64,000 nt of DNA from Limnanthes douglasii subsp. nivea (GCA_036936605.1 JAUPFV010000001.1:31009900-31073899), one strand, 5' to 3'; numbered from the stretch's first letter, positions 1 to 11,276 are shown. The notes: a model not told the origin generated them from the sequence alone. Program-made: numbers and translations.

Positions 1-1291
1 CCTTTGAGATATTGATTAATCCTCATTATTGCCTCCATATGGTGTTCCTGAGGATGATGCATGAACTGGTTAATTATTCCCACCGCGTATGCAATGTCGG
101 GTCGAGTGCGAGCCAAGTAAATCAATTTTCCCACCAACCTTTGGTACCTTTCTTTACTCGCTGGTCTGGCCCCTTCAATTATCTTTAGTTTGTGATTCAC
201 AGCCATAGGAGTGTCATTTGGTTTGCAATCCACCATGCCAACTTCAGCTAATAAATCCAATATATATTTCCGTTGGGAGATATAAATCCCTCATCTTGAC
301 CTAAGAACCTCGATTCCTAGGAAATACTTCAATCCCCCAAGGTCTTTCATTTCGAACTCCTTGAAGAGGTTTTTCCTAAAAGAGCTAATTTCTTCTTCGT
401 CATTCCCTGTTATAATCATATCGTCGACATATATTATAAGACAAGTGACTAATTCTCCTCTCTTTTTGTAAACAAGGTATGATCCCCATTAATCTGTTTG
501 TAGCTATACTGCTTCATTGTTATTGTAAATCTCCCAAACCAAGCACGAGGAGACTGTTTGAGCCCATATAATTCCATTTTCAGTTTACATACCTCATTTT
601 CTTGAAAACCATCAGAGAACCCTGCTAGGGGTTCCATATATACCTCTTCTTCCAAGTCTCCATGTAAGAAAGCATTCTTTACATCAAATTGATGAAGAGG
701 CCAATCTTTATTCGCGGCTATTGAAAGTAAAACTCTGATAGTGTCAATCTTTGCAACCGGAGAGAACGTTTCAGAGTAGTCTATACCATATGTTTGTGTA
801 TATCCTTTGGCAACCAATCTTGCCTTGTGTCGCTCAATGGTGCCATCAGATTTATATTTTATATTAAACACCCATCTACACCCGACTGCTTTCTTCCCTT
901 GTGGTAACACACAATTCTCCCATGTACCATTCATTTTTAGAGTTTCCATTTCGGTATTCATTGCCTCATGCCATTCAGTCATCTTCTTAGCTTCTTGAGC
1001 TGTTTTAGGGATTTGTTCAGACATAATAGTAGCTGAAAACGCCTTTGCAATCTTCGTCATTCTTTTCCTGTTTGTTTTTACCGGATATGTAGAAGCATGA
1101 GGAATGTGTTCCGGTGAATACCGGTTGGGAGGAACTCCTCTATTTTTTCTTGGGGGAAGAACCGGAGTTTGAGTTTCAACAAATGAACTTCCTGAAATGT
1201 CATGGTCAGTAGCATTTTGTGAATTATGACATTGTAAATTGTTTACCTCTTGATGGACATTTTCTTTGGCTGATTCGCTGGTAGTATCCAT
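1..1291 (-). pseudogene. copia reverse transcriptase (Copia-1), truncated by window edge
   Basis: RVT_2-type reverse transcriptase. Visible blocks are GCRWVFNIKYKSDG, ARLVAKGYTQ, DVKNAFLHGDLEEEVYM and YGLKQSPRAWF, in one frame from 1291 to 449. A one-base shift at about 455-470 moves the YVDD catalytic box (codons 420-431) into another frame. Downstream (positions 1-300) the connection region continues (FLGIEV-like, then RTRPDIAYAV). The RNase H domain is outside the window. The first 60 residues are the variable linker between integrase and RT. Confidence 0.93.
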
Positions 1292-1460
1292 AACATTTGT
1301 TTCTTGTTGGACATTGTCTTTGGGAGAATCATTGGTGGTAAGAACTGCATCATCACTCTCTTTTATATATTGGAAGAGGCGTGTTCGGTGGCGCCATCTA
1401 CCGACTCTGTCGGCACATCCTCAAAGTAAATTTCATATGGCAACCAGTCGAGTGATTCTT

Positions 1461-2130
1461 TTACTTCCCCCCCTGAGCACGAGATTGGTGGTAAGAAAAA
1501 TAATCGGATTCTAAGAAGTCATAGTCCATGGTGACATGGATTCGACGAGTAACCGGATTGTAACACTGATATCCCATTTGATGAACCCCGTACCCAACGA
1601 ATACACATTTTTCAGCATACGGATTGAGTTTGTTTCGACTAGTTTTAGGGATATGAACAAATACCGAACAACCAAAGACACGAGGTGGTAAGGTCATAAT
1701 AGATGAAATTGTAACTTGGGTGGCAAGCACTTGTAATGGAGTTTTATTTCCTAGACATCGGGTTAGCAAAAGCTTCTGGCCAAAGAGAATGGGGAACTCT
1801 AGATTCAATTATAATAGCACGAGTTTTTTCAAGTAAAGTACGATTTTTTCGTTCTGAAGTACCGTTTTGTTGAGGTGTGTTTGGACAAGTGGTTTGATGG
1901 ATAAGACCATTTGTTTTGAAAAAATTATGCATTGTTTGGTTGACAAACTCTGTTCCATTATCAGAACGGAGAATTCTTAAAAAAAAATCAAATTGAGTCA
2001 AAATCATTTTGTAAAAACAAACAAATATTTCTGGTACTTCTGATTTATGTTTCATGAAGTATAACCAAGTCATTCTTGAGAAATCATCCACAAATAAAAC
2101 AAAGTGTATGTTTTGATTGTTAGTGGAATT
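1461..2130 (-). pseudogene. copia integrase core and C-terminal part (Copia-1)
   Basis: Integrase inserts the cDNA copy into the host genome. The D-D-E triad is visible: Asp in DDFSRMTW (about 2090), Asp in RSDNGTEF (about 1975) and Glu in NGTSERKNR (about 1850). A frameshift at 1750-1800 moves the rest (FGCSVFVHIP, KCVFVGYGVHQMGYQCY) into another frame ending at 1461. The two pieces overlap in different frames by about 65 bases, so a single indel accounts for the break. All three catalytic residues survive although the protein cannot be made whole. Confidence 0.92.
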
Positions 2131-2164
2131 TGGTGTTGGACCCCAAACATTAGAACGGATTAGC

Positions 2165-3008
2165 GAAAAGCATAATCAACTCTAGTATTACTTTGATTAA
2201 ATGAGACCTTACGATTTTTTGCAAGAATGCAGGTTTCACATTTCTCATGAATGGAATTATTCAAAAAAAGACTAGGAAACAAACTTTTAAGATAGCTAAA
2301 AGAATGATGACCAAGTCGCCGATGACATAACTAAAGTTACCTTTCGGTTGTTCCGTGAGCAAGCATGACATGTCCCTTATGAACTACCTCATCAACATAA
2401 TAGAGACCTCCTTGTTCAGTACCACGCCCAATGATCTTCTTCGTACGAATGTCTTGTAAAATGCAAAAAAATGGATACATAAGAACCACACAGTTGAGTT
2501 GTTTTGTCACTTGACAAACAGATAATAAATTTAAGGATGGTGAAGGAATGTAGAGGCACTTTTTAATTTCCATTTTTTCCGAAAAAATAATTGAACCTCC
2601 CCCTTTGACTTTACAAATTTCTCCAGTAGCAGTCTTAATATGGGACTTCTTTGGAGATGACATGTCACCAAAGTCTTTAGGATCATAAGACATGGTGTCT
2701 GTAGCCCCGCAATCAAATATCCAATTCATTAATTTCTCAAACCCTTTACCTCCAAGTTTTTCATAGAAGTTCGTCGCCATTCCTCCAAAACCAGTGCCAC
2801 TTCCTTGCTCATTTTTAGTCGGATCTTCACAGCCACTTGTAGACGAAGCCCGTTTGACATTAGATCTGAAACGCTGGTTATTTTTCTCCTTATGACCGTC
2901 CTCCCACCATTCTGGATAGCCAACCAGATGGAAATATGTCTCTTTAGTGTGTTTCTTCATCCCACAATGAGTGCAATACAACTTGGATTTATCTTCTTTA
3001 TCTTTGGA
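2165..3008 (-). pseudogene. copia zinc knuckle, protease and GAG-pre-integrase region (Copia-1)
   Basis: It continues the gag frame after the stop at 3009. The zinc knuckle (CTHCGMKKHTKETY, followed by GYPEWW) has Tyr in place of the last Cys of CX2CX4HX4C, so zinc binding is probably lost. About 60 residues on, the aspartic protease motif reads FDCGATDTM: the catalytic Asp is kept and the usual Ser of DSG is Cys. The frame stops at 2337. In another frame the HHCC pre-integrase domain continues (RRLGHHSF, then CETCILAK near 2240) down to about 2165. The change of frame near 2335 is a single small indel. Confidence 0.88.
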
Positions 3009-3803
3009 TCAGAATTTAAAACTCTGTGCAGAATCTTTAGCAGCCAAACCCATTCCAATTTCAATCAAGTCACTATCAGAAGAACTTGATTTTAGTATAT
3101 TAAACCTGGCCACTTCCCTTCGTATTGTAGCATATGTTGTTTCCACGAAAGGAAGAGGATCCTTTTTTAGGATATCTCTCTTGACTGGTTCCAGCTTGTC
3201 ATTAATCGCCATTAGCAATTGATAGAGTCTTTGTTCTTGAGTCTTCTTATTGTAGATCTGAATGTCTTCTGGGTCTTTCATAGGGTTCGGATCTCGCCTA
3301 TCTATAGACATCCAGATCTTCTGCAGTTTGTTCCACAAGTCTTCTAGTGTATCGGACCCTTGCCTTAATGAATTAGCCCTCTTATGAAGGTCAAACACCT
3401 GTAACGAATCTGTACCATAACCGTATGTGGTGGCTAACCCATCCCAGAGGGCTTTTGCAGTGGGATATTGCGAGACATTATTCACCAAGTTGGATTCAAG
3501 ATTCTGGATAATCCATGTGAAAACACATTGATCATCTTGTTCCCACCTTGTATATGTGTTGTTAGTTTTAGATGGAGGTGTCGGCTCCCTTGTAATGTGA
3601 GAACCTCTCCCCCTTCCCCCAATTGCTTTCTTGATCAGGTTTTCCCATATGGCATAGTTGTCACCACCGAGTTTAATCCCTAGGGATAAATTCTCGGGGT
3701 TAGTTGTTTGTTGTTGTGTTCCGAGACCATTTCTCAGAATGGCAGCAATCTGCATTGTTAATTCATCAAGAATTTGACTGACCACGACTTCATTGTCAGC
3801 CAT
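3009..3803 (-). pseudogene. gag: copia Gag, N-terminal part (Copia-1)
   Basis: A 264-residue reading frame starting at an ATG 37 bases inside the primer site, the expected place for gag. It contains the plant copia gag signature (LGGDNYAIWE near residue 50) and a run of charged helical sequence, as in the UBN2-type capsid-like region. Gag packages the element RNA into cytoplasmic particles. The frame ends in TGA at 3009-3011, but the same frame continues straight into the zinc knuckle, so the stop is a point mutation; CGA to TGA is the simplest explanation. It is therefore the front of a gag-pol polyprotein rather than a free-standing protein. Confidence 0.9.
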
Positions 3804-3840
3804 CTTTGTTGAGGATGTTTAGAATTCCTAGAATCACACG

Positions 3841-3853
3841 TGCTCTGATACCA
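3841..3853 (-). promoter_or_regulatory. primer binding site, initiator-Met tRNA (Copia-1)
   Basis: The minus strand reads TGGTATCAGAGCA directly after the LTR end. This is the standard plant copia priming site for minus-strand cDNA synthesis and fixes the element's orientation. Confidence 0.95.
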
Positions 3854-4030
3854 TGTTGAAAACAAAGAGAGAAGTAGCCGCAGGAGGCGGCTAGGGTTTT
3901 GTGTTTTTTAGAAACTGTTCTTTTTTGTTTTATTGATGCATTAGAGATGTTAACTCAATAGTAAGGCTCTCAATATATAAAGAACTTAGAGACCTATACA
4001 AAGAAACTTAATACACTGAATATTCTAACA
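3854..4030 (-). repeat. 5' LTR of Copia-1 (177 bp)
   Basis: Bounded by TG and CA: the minus strand begins TGTTAGAATATT at 4030 and ends CAACA at 3854, abutting the primer site. A TATA-like box (CTTTATATATTG on the minus strand, about 3971-3982) marks the likely promoter. The partner LTR is outside the window, so age cannot be read from LTR divergence. Confidence 0.9.
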
Positions 4031-4929
4031 CATTATCATGTATGATTTTAAACTTACTTGCATGGTTTAATTATATATTTTGGATATTCATGCTTTTTTT
4101 AATATTTTCAAAAAAATTATATCCTAGATTACATGAACCAAACACATGCACTAAAAATACAAACTAGTTTTTTGATAAGATTGATATCATAATTGCTACC
4201 CTTTTAGGTCGATTTCATGTACCCTCATATCTCTCATTTAAGTATTGCAATTTTTTGCATGGTGTTTATCGTCATTGCAAATGAAAAACTTTTATATTTT
4301 TTTTATATAAAACTTCTTAATAAAAGATCGTTTATTTTTATTAAGCTCAATCATATTTACAAAATAATTCCACTTTATAATTCATATTCATTGAATCTCC
4401 CACATGTAGATCTTTTCGGTATTTAGAAAATTTCATTTTTCTACCAAAATTTACTTTTGAACTTGTGAATAATCATCTTTTAATAATGTTTTCTAGATTA
4501 ATTAATTTTCTATGATAACACATACATGAAAAGTTGTAAAATACTGCTTTTTACAAATAAAATTTATTTAATTTGAAGTTAATAAATTTGAGAAAAAAAT
4601 ATTTTTTTTTGTTTAATAATTTATATTAAAAATATTGAGTCGTTACCAATTTCTGGTATTTTATTATTCAACATTTTACTTTAACTAAAATATATATGAA
4701 ACTTACAATTGTAATGTCTTCGTTGTGCATAGATATAAAAAAACACCTAATCTAAAAATCTTTATCATAGTTTATAGCGTAGAAACTAAAAACTAAAAAA
4801 CATTAACAAAATACAACAAGAATCAAACATCGTAAATAGAAGAGTGAATCACAAACAGAGATATATACTTCATCTATGTAGGTTATATTCGAAATCGAAC
4901 TAATATTTTTTTATTAACATGAGGGTTTC
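4031..4929. other. AT-rich intergenic stretch, no gene seen
   Basis: Very AT-rich sequence with short reading frames only, none with a recognisable motif. It begins at the right flank of Copia-1. Confidence 0.6.
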
Positions 4930-5240
4930 TGAGTTTGGAAATGTCTACAGGATGCATCAACATCTGACATGAATGTCGATGCCTCATATGCATATTTGCT
5001 GCCAACCAATGTTAACTACAATCGACCAACCATGTCGATTTTCAATTGATTTATATTTTATACCAACCAAAGTCAACATGTCGCGTCGACATTAGCGACA
5101 CAAAATATAAACCAATAACATTGGTTAGCAACGAATATCGTCATGATGCGTCGAAATACAAAATGAATATCGATCCATCTAGTCGGTATTTTCAAAATCT
5201 ATAAATCTATTGTTTAAAAAAAATTGACATCGGTTAGCAC
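4930..5240. repeat. imperfect foldback element
   Basis: The segment ending in CCAACCAATG near 5008 is the reverse complement, with scattered mismatches, of the segment starting CATTGGTTAGCAACG near 5118. Pairing continues outward for several tens of bases. The interior contains further self-complementary pieces rich in GTCGA/TCGAC words. This looks like a MITE or the repeat-rich end of a DNA transposon. I could not fix its termini or a target duplication. Confidence 0.6.
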
Positions 5241-5402
5241 AAATGTCAACGGGTTGTAATGATACTTATGTGAGCCGAGAAATTCCAATATTCAAAATTT
5301 ACATACTTAATTTATCTTTTTGTTTTTAACTTGTAGAAAAATGATACAATCATATAATCAAAAATTAATGAAAATATTTCACATGTATTCACGCTTTGAT
5401 AA

Positions 5403-6092
5403 TGATATAGGACCTAAAATATGTTTTAAGTATATTTTTATATTTATTGGGTATACATTATCCAATACTTATTTTTAAGTCTTTTTATATATTTAATAGA
5501 GTCAAATAGAGTTAAATGGATTTATTGGATATTTATTATTCAATATTTACTTATAAGTCTTTTTATTTTGTTTCATGAGGTTCGATGAGAGTGATTGGGT
5601 ATTTATTATCCATGGTTTACTCTTTTAGTCTTTTGAGTCTTTAATTTTTTTAAGTTCCTTTTAAGAGATTTAAAGAGAATTATTTTGTTTTCATTATTAG
5701 TATTTTGTAAGACTACAAATAAAGCATATAATCTTTGTAATGTACATATTCGTTCAAGTAATACAAAAAAATGATTTTTTATTCAAATTATTTGTTTGGA
5801 AAAAATCTATGTTTAACTATTCTTGTGAGAATCAAGTTTAGTTTTTGTTCATCAAAGGTTTTCCATCTCCTTTGTGGCGCAACTAGGTTCACTCGCTTTC
5901 CATATTCTTTGTGATGCAACTTGATCCATCATCTTTCCATAATCATCATCCATTTTATTTCGTTTGTGAGTGTTCTCCGAACAGCAGCGAGTCAAACCAA
6001 CACTTCATCCACCACCACACACATCATATAATTGTTCAAGTTGTGAGTGTTCTCTAAACAACAACTTATACAGCCACACCGCTTTACATCAT
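5403..6092 (+). repeat. 5' LTR of the gypsy relic
   Basis: Defined by its start matching the right copy (7390) and its end just before the primer-site-like sequence at 6094. The first 250 bp align with 7390-7650. The rest has no partner in the window because the right copy is truncated. Confidence 0.6.
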
Positions 6093-6093
6093 C

Positions 6094-6105
6094 TGATATC
6101 AAAGC
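6094..6105 (+). promoter_or_regulatory. degenerate primer binding site, initiator-Met type
   Basis: TGATATCAAAGC differs from TGGTATCAGAGC by two G-to-A changes, consistent with decay by deamination. It sits at the expected place after the LTR. Confidence 0.6.
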
Positions 6106-6534
6106 TGAAAAGTCTGTTATCAAGGCTTTTATCTAGTTATCATTTTTTCTCACAATTCACCATATTCCTATTTATTCATCTTTTTCTCGTATTCCATTGC
6201 AAAAAAAAAAATTCAAAAAAAATGTTTAAAACAAAATCTTATTCACATCTTTAAAAAAATGAAAATAAAATTTTCAAATAAATATATTTTTGACAAAATA
6301 TTTGACAAAAAGTTTCAAAAATAATCTTTTAATAAAACTCTATCTTTTAGTAAATCTTTTAAATATAAAAAAAAATCAAAAATAAAATATTTAGAAGAAA
6401 ACTTTTAAAGTATATTTATCTATTTCTTAAATATTTTATGATATCTTATATATTTCTTATATAAAAATACCTTTATATATTTTAAAAATAATATTATTAT
6501 TACTATCATTTCAAAAAAATTAAAAACATTCCAC

Positions 6535-6720
6535 CATCAAAGCCCAAAGAGTCGAAAGTAAACAATATAGAGACTCTTGTTCAATTGATGACTACTAGGA
6601 AAGAGCAATTGTCAATACGAAATAAAATAAAACGATGTGAACACAAGTTAAAGAAGTTCGTATTATGAGGGAAGAGCTTGGAGAACGTATTTGGAAAATT
6701 GACCAATAATTCAGGTGAAA
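6535..6720 (+). pseudogene. gypsy Gag N-terminal scrap
   Basis: Short plus-strand reading-frame pieces include LVQLMTTRKEQL and a heptad-like charged stretch ending near LENVFGKLTNNSG. This resembles the coiled-coil leader of plant chromovirus gag. It is broken by stops at several places. The assignment rests on resemblance and on position after the LTR and primer site. Confidence 0.4.
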
Positions 6721-7144
6721 AAACACAACCTTCACTTAGAGTAGAAGTAAACAACTGCGGGCTCCAAGCAACAACAAACCATTTGATGAAGAAAAACCAT
6801 TGAGGACTAATGCAAAAGTCAAAGAGAAGACAATTAAAGTCCCAAAAATAACAAAAACATAAAATGGGGTAAGTATTACAACCCTAAGTTTATCTCCTAA
6901 TGTTGTTTCTTTGGAGGGTCTAATATAATCTACCAACAATGATTTTTGAGGATTTTCTTCATTTTACTGAGATAATTCTACCTATTGAAATGTCTTCTAC
7001 GCCGAATAAAGATAATAGATTTGATGAATGTGTTCTAGAAAAATAATCTCACATGAGTTACCACAGATTCTTTAGATTAAGCATAAAATTAACTTGGTAA
7101 AGTCCTCAAAGAAACATTCTTAAAAGGGAGAGAATAACGAAAAC

Positions 7145-7389
7145 ATATTTGATTGAAGACCAACATGAGATCGTCAAAGTACCAGCTTTTGGAATTGGAT
7201 CTTTGTTGATGCAAGATTTTCCGGTTCAAGAATCACATGGAGGAAGACTAATGTGATATTTTGGAGTTGCAAAAAACTTAATTGAGAAGGTTAACAAGCG
7301 TTGAAAGTCCATTGCTGATATGCAACGTATACTTGAAATCATACTATGCACATTAAATATAAAGACAAACCTTTTTAAGAGTGAAAGAA
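7145..7389 (+). pseudogene. gypsy integrase zinc-finger scrap
   Basis: From about 7224 the plus strand reads VQESHGGRLM, stop, YFGVAKNLIEK, then IADMQRI. This matches the start of the HHCC domain of plant chromovirus integrase, usually of the form EAHGGGLMGHFGVAKTL. The stop replaces a Gly and the second His is Tyr, so the domain is dead. It lies directly left of the truncated 3' LTR, meaning the rest of integrase is deleted. Confidence 0.65.
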
Positions 7390-7650
7390 TGATATGTGAC
7401 CGAAATTTCGTTTTAAGTTTTTTTATAAATATTTTTATTTTATTTTAAGAGAGTTATAATAGATTTATTTGATATTTATTATACAATACTTACTATCTAA
7501 CTTTACCTATTATGTTTAATAGTCAAATAGAGTTATTTGATATTTATTATTCACTATTTACTTGTAAGTTTTTTTATTATGTTTTGTGATAGTGAAAGAT
7601 AATTATTGGGTATATATTATCCACGATTTACTCTTTCAGTCTTTAATTAT
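7390..7650 (+). repeat. truncated 3' LTR of the gypsy relic
   Basis: About 260 bp that align with the first part of the left LTR, with many substitutions and small indels. Homology stops near 7650. A purine-rich stretch (AAGAGTGAAAGAA) just before it may be the remains of the polypurine tract. Confidence 0.65.
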
Positions 7651-7685
7651 TCATCGTCCCAATGATTTAATCATTTGTTTAATAA

Positions 7686-7791
7686 ATGTATGAGGCATAT
7701 TATCTAACAAAATCTGATTTCATTTGTAAGTTTCAATCTATCTCGATAACTTATATGTATGAGGCATATTATCTAACAAAATCTGATTTCT
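7686..7791. repeat. 36-bp direct repeat, two copies
   Basis: The same 36 bases, starting ATGTATGAGGCATATT, occur at about 7686 and again 70 bp downstream. The identity is near perfect, so the duplication is younger than the surrounding LTR remains. Confidence 0.85.
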
Positions 7792-7847
7792 TTTAAACAA
7801 TCTTAAATTTGAGTTTGTGAATATAAAAAAATATGAGGTTTCTAGAG

Positions 7848-8043
7848 AGAAATACTCTTTATTCTCTATAAAAACCCTAGAGTTTATCTAGTTGTTATTA
7901 ACAGTCTCTCTGATCATGCTCAATCATATATTTTGTGAGAGCCAAGAAATACTCTTTATTCTCTATAAAAACCCTAGAGTTTATCTAGTTGTTATTAGCA
8001 GTCTCTCTGATCATGCTCAATCATATATTTTGTGAGAGCCAAG
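7848..8043. repeat. 97-bp tandem duplication with a TATA-like box
   Basis: Two adjacent 97-bp units beginning near AGAAATACTC differ at about one base. Each carries CTCTATAAAAACC followed by CCTAGAG and a pyrimidine-rich leader, like the transcription start region of a plant LTR. What it belonged to is unclear. Confidence 0.85.
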
Positions 8044-9640
8044 ACTTTTATTTTTTTAGTAACTCATTTAAAAAATATGAGTTGTTTTTATTCCTCTATG
8101 GAAAAAAAACCATTTTCTAGTATTTTTTTTATTATCTGAGTTGTTCCATGCTTCATTGTTTATATCCTTTTGTTTTTTTCCGGTTGTATATGTCCATCAC
8201 GGTTATCCCGATATTAATAAACATATCATGCTCCACAAGGTGTTGCGTTTTTGTCATGATCTCAGTAAGGCCAAGAAAAACCTTACCCAATACTCTTTTT
8301 GGCTGCCCACCTGACCAATCTAAGTCTGAAGTCTTTGTTCATTCTCTCTATTTTTCCATTCCGTCGAATCTCCACAATATATTGAGTTTACCAAAAAAGT
8401 AATAGCATTCGTTACGTCCCACACATTTAGGATTCTCCTTCGGTGTTATAATTTATGTTTAAATTAACACAGTCTATGAATCATAGCATAAACAATTACT
8501 CTTTTAGTGTTTGCTTCAGATTTGACGAATATGCGCTTCTATCTCCATATAATTCTTTCCACACTATTTTTGAGTGCTAGGGTGGCGTCATGCAACATTT
8601 TGGGGTTACGCAACTTTTCGTTGGCGAATGTTTGTTACCCTTCCATCAAGTCGTCAATATTTTTCCTCATTTCATGTCGGCCTGAATTTTTCTCCTTATT
8701 AGTCTCATTTTGAGATAATTGTTTGAGGTCTCTTACATGCTCTACAAAACGACATTCTGGATTTATGACTTGAATATTCATTTTCTTTATTGGACCGCCA
8801 TCATGTTGTTGCTGGTCTTGTTTATGGTTATCATTATATGAATTAAAGAGGGACGTACCTTATTGATTCGCCTTTCTCACATGATGTTTGTCACACCGTC
8901 AACGGTATTCAGGGTATTGTTCAATTACTGTCATGTTCTATTTGGGGTTTTACAGGTGCCTATGATCCTTCTTTTCTAATTAGTGTCAAAGATCAAGTCT
9001 CAATTTTCCTTCATTATGTGAGTTTAAGTTTTGGGCATTTAACCCCAATCCAACCCTTTGTCTTCTCGCACTTTGTATTGGCCCATCTTTAAATTGTTTG
9101 GCTGCAATTGATCAGCAACTAGAGAGTTTTATTATATACGAGTTTTCTCTGGTATTAGTGAACTCAGCCAACAAGTGATGTTTATCATTTTGCAACTCAC
9201 CGTGTTGCGTACTATATGTACTGGTCTCTATTTGTTTGTACCTTATATTTTTCATACTTTTGAATTTCTTCTTTTATTGTATTTATACTTTCGGTGAAAA
9301 AATGATATTACTTTTGTCCGATGTTATTGCACTTTCCACGTCATTTGTATTTCGTACCAAAAAATGCTCCTAATTTATATACAATACTACTATTTTGTAA
9401 AACGAAAAATCCTAAAATATCTTATAAACATCTCTTATAATGTAATGTTTTTTTTACAGAATAAACTTTAGTGAATTTTAAACCTTTAATAATAGTTTTT
9501 CTTTGTGTTACTATCTTCAAATCCCGTTTTTCCATATCTAATGTTTCCCAATCCAATCTACTGTTTAGTTTTTTTAAAGGCAATAATATTAGTGTCTTAC
9601 TTTAGTGTCAATTATATTCCATTGATACCGACAAATTTTC
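8044..9640. other. degraded sequence, no gene assigned
   Basis: On the minus strand from about 8850 to 8560 there is a hydrophilic reading frame with one or two stops (for example NSYNDNHKQDQQQHDGG and NEKLRNPKMLHDATLA) that could be a gag leader. I do not recognise a family. On the plus strand 8885-9060 has an open stretch without motifs. Neither is called as a gene. Confidence 0.4.
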
Positions 9641-9769
9641 CAAACTCATACTACTCCACATAGTAGTCGACCTACAAATTACAATAATATAGATGAATTA
9701 TAACAACCTTATAGACCGAAAAGGAACATCAAAGGCACTACCATAGGTTCAATGTATCGTACAAGCTGT

Positions 9770-10030
9770 ATCGGACCCAATGGCGGGACCAAAACAGAAC
9801 AACAAAGTCTTTACGATCGAACCATCCTACCTAATGGCTCACACGTGTGGTGGCACCACCTAGAACTGTTGCTTCTCTTTTATGACGTGTGGGGTTTTTC
9901 TAGAACAACCAGATAGGACCTACAAGAGAATAGCCTAGTTGTCAGTGTCTGATTTGAGTGTAAGTAAAGCTACGGGACTATAAGTTGCTACTGTAGGATT
10001 TTGCCACGTAAATTCTGACAATACGATTGG
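9770..10030. promoter_or_regulatory. G-box/ABRE-like cluster without an attached gene
   Basis: A 10-bp palindrome CACACGTGTG (around 9840-9849) contains the plant G-box CACGTG. TGACGTGTGG follows near 9885 and a further CCACGTAA near 10005. The 250 bp around them are less AT-rich than the flanks. Such ACGT cores bind bZIP or bHLH factors in plant promoters, but no coding sequence follows on either strand. It may be a captured or orphan promoter. Confidence 0.3.
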
Positions 10031-10259
10031 ATGGTCTGGATTTGTCGGACGGGACCCATTTTGAAAACAAGAGAAATAATTCAAAATATTGTTCTTGTCT
10101 CGCGGGCCTACTCGGATCCTCCCACGGTTTCATTAGCGGGGATTGTGTATCCGAATTTCGATTGGATATGATTTTTTGTTTTTTCAGAATGTATTGTTTA
10201 AACTTTTTTGAGATCGATGGAGATAAGGTTTCAAACTTTTAATTTATCACTGACGGACG

Positions 10260-11270
10260 AGATCAGTTGATATGTATATTTGTTTTAGTTCAAAAATAAA
10301 TGGTTTACAATTTTTATTTTTAGGTTATTGTGTTAATTATTATGAAAATTTATCAATAAATAGTTAAAGGGGAAGCTATTTCCTCTTAGTAATTTTTTTT
10401 TTATTTTAAATTTTCAAAACAATATTAAATATTTATTTTTATTTTTTTGTCCTTAATTTACATTCTAATTTATATTTTGATGCCACCATGCACTATCCAA
10501 CTCTTATTTCAACAAACACATCATTAATTCAAATTACAACCAACATATATCATTTGACTTCTAAAATTAAACCCTTAAAACAAAAAAAAACTCAAATTTC
10601 TTACAAATTAATCATAGAAAGAGAAAAAACCGAAACCAAAGATTCAACAACTAAGAACATCACTCAATCAACCAATAAAATAATATAATATTGTGAAAAT
10701 GGTAACGAACAAAAATCATAGAGTCACAAATAAAAAACAAGTTAAATATTTTATTAAAATAAAAATATCAAAAACACATTTCCGAAGTTTTATAGAAGTA
10801 ATTAGATACTAAAAAAAGTCAAAAGTCTGATCAAGGAACTCAATATGCAGGAAACAAATTACTTTTTTTATAGCAAGAGAGTTCCGATTTTTTTTTTGCA
10901 TATCAAGTTTGTGGAACTAGCTATGTAGAGTATAACCGATTTCCCGGAACTCTTGTCAACCAATAAATTAAAACAAAATATATAAGAGAGATTTTTACCT
11001 TTAATAGATTGCTTCAATCGAAAGTGGTGGTTATGTTTTTTTTTTCTCGGTTAAAAGAGTTGACGACTATGCATTTATATTGATATGATTATAGTTTATG
11101 GGTTGAAGTAAATATGGTGGGTAGAAGGTTGCTGGAAAAATTAAGATAGATATGATGTTAAAGTGGTTGATGAAAAAGAAGGTAAATATAAGTGTTTAGA
11201 GTAAAATTAAAAAAAAACAGATAAATTAATAATGTTCTTTATGAAGGAAATATCAAAGTGAAGTCATTTT
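10260..11270. other. AT-rich intergenic stretch, no gene seen
   Basis: Low-complexity A/T sequence. Short Lys- and Thr-rich reading frames near 10490-10690 reflect base composition. Confidence 0.6.
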
Positions 11271-11276
11271 AAAAAT

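Larger units (their letters stand above)
1..4030 (-). mobile_element. Ty1/copia retrotransposon Copia-1, left end cut by window
   Basis: Reading right to left, the order is 5' LTR (3854-4030), initiator-Met primer site, gag, zinc knuckle, protease, integrase and reverse transcriptase. Integrase before RT is the copia order. The 3' LTR and RNase H lie beyond position 1. The coding part is one ancestral polyprotein now broken by a stop at 3009 and frameshifts near 2335, 1750-1800, 1300-1460 and 455-470, so it is inactive. Domains and catalytic motifs are still easy to read, which suggests moderate age. The short 177-bp LTR resembles small-LTR copia lineages, but I do not assign a lineage. Confidence 0.95.
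5403..7650 (+). mobile_element. decayed Ty3/gypsy element, chromovirus-like
   Basis: Two diverged direct copies start at 5403 (TGATATAGGACC) and 7390 (TGATATGTGACC) and share the succession of TTATTGGGTATA-like and ATTTACT-like blocks. After the left copy there is a primer-site-like sequence. Between them lie gag-like and integrase-like scraps in the right order and strand. Protease, RT and RNase H are missing, so a large internal deletion has occurred. The right LTR is cut short at about 7650. Confidence 0.7.

Noticed and set aside
7686..8043. Regularly spaced repeats considered as a CRISPR array
   Set aside because: Only two copies of each repeat; plant nuclear context with retroelements. 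Same for 11895-12112, 42981-43118 and 63427-63508, which are contiguous tandem repeats without spacers.
8148..8713. Plus-strand frames of 84 and 68 residues
   Set aside because: No family resemblance; a hydrophilic minus-strand frame in the same place is at least as plausible, and neither is convincing.
10488..10688. Lys/Thr-rich 66-residue plus-strand frame
   Set aside because: Low-complexity AT-rich sequence without homology signal.
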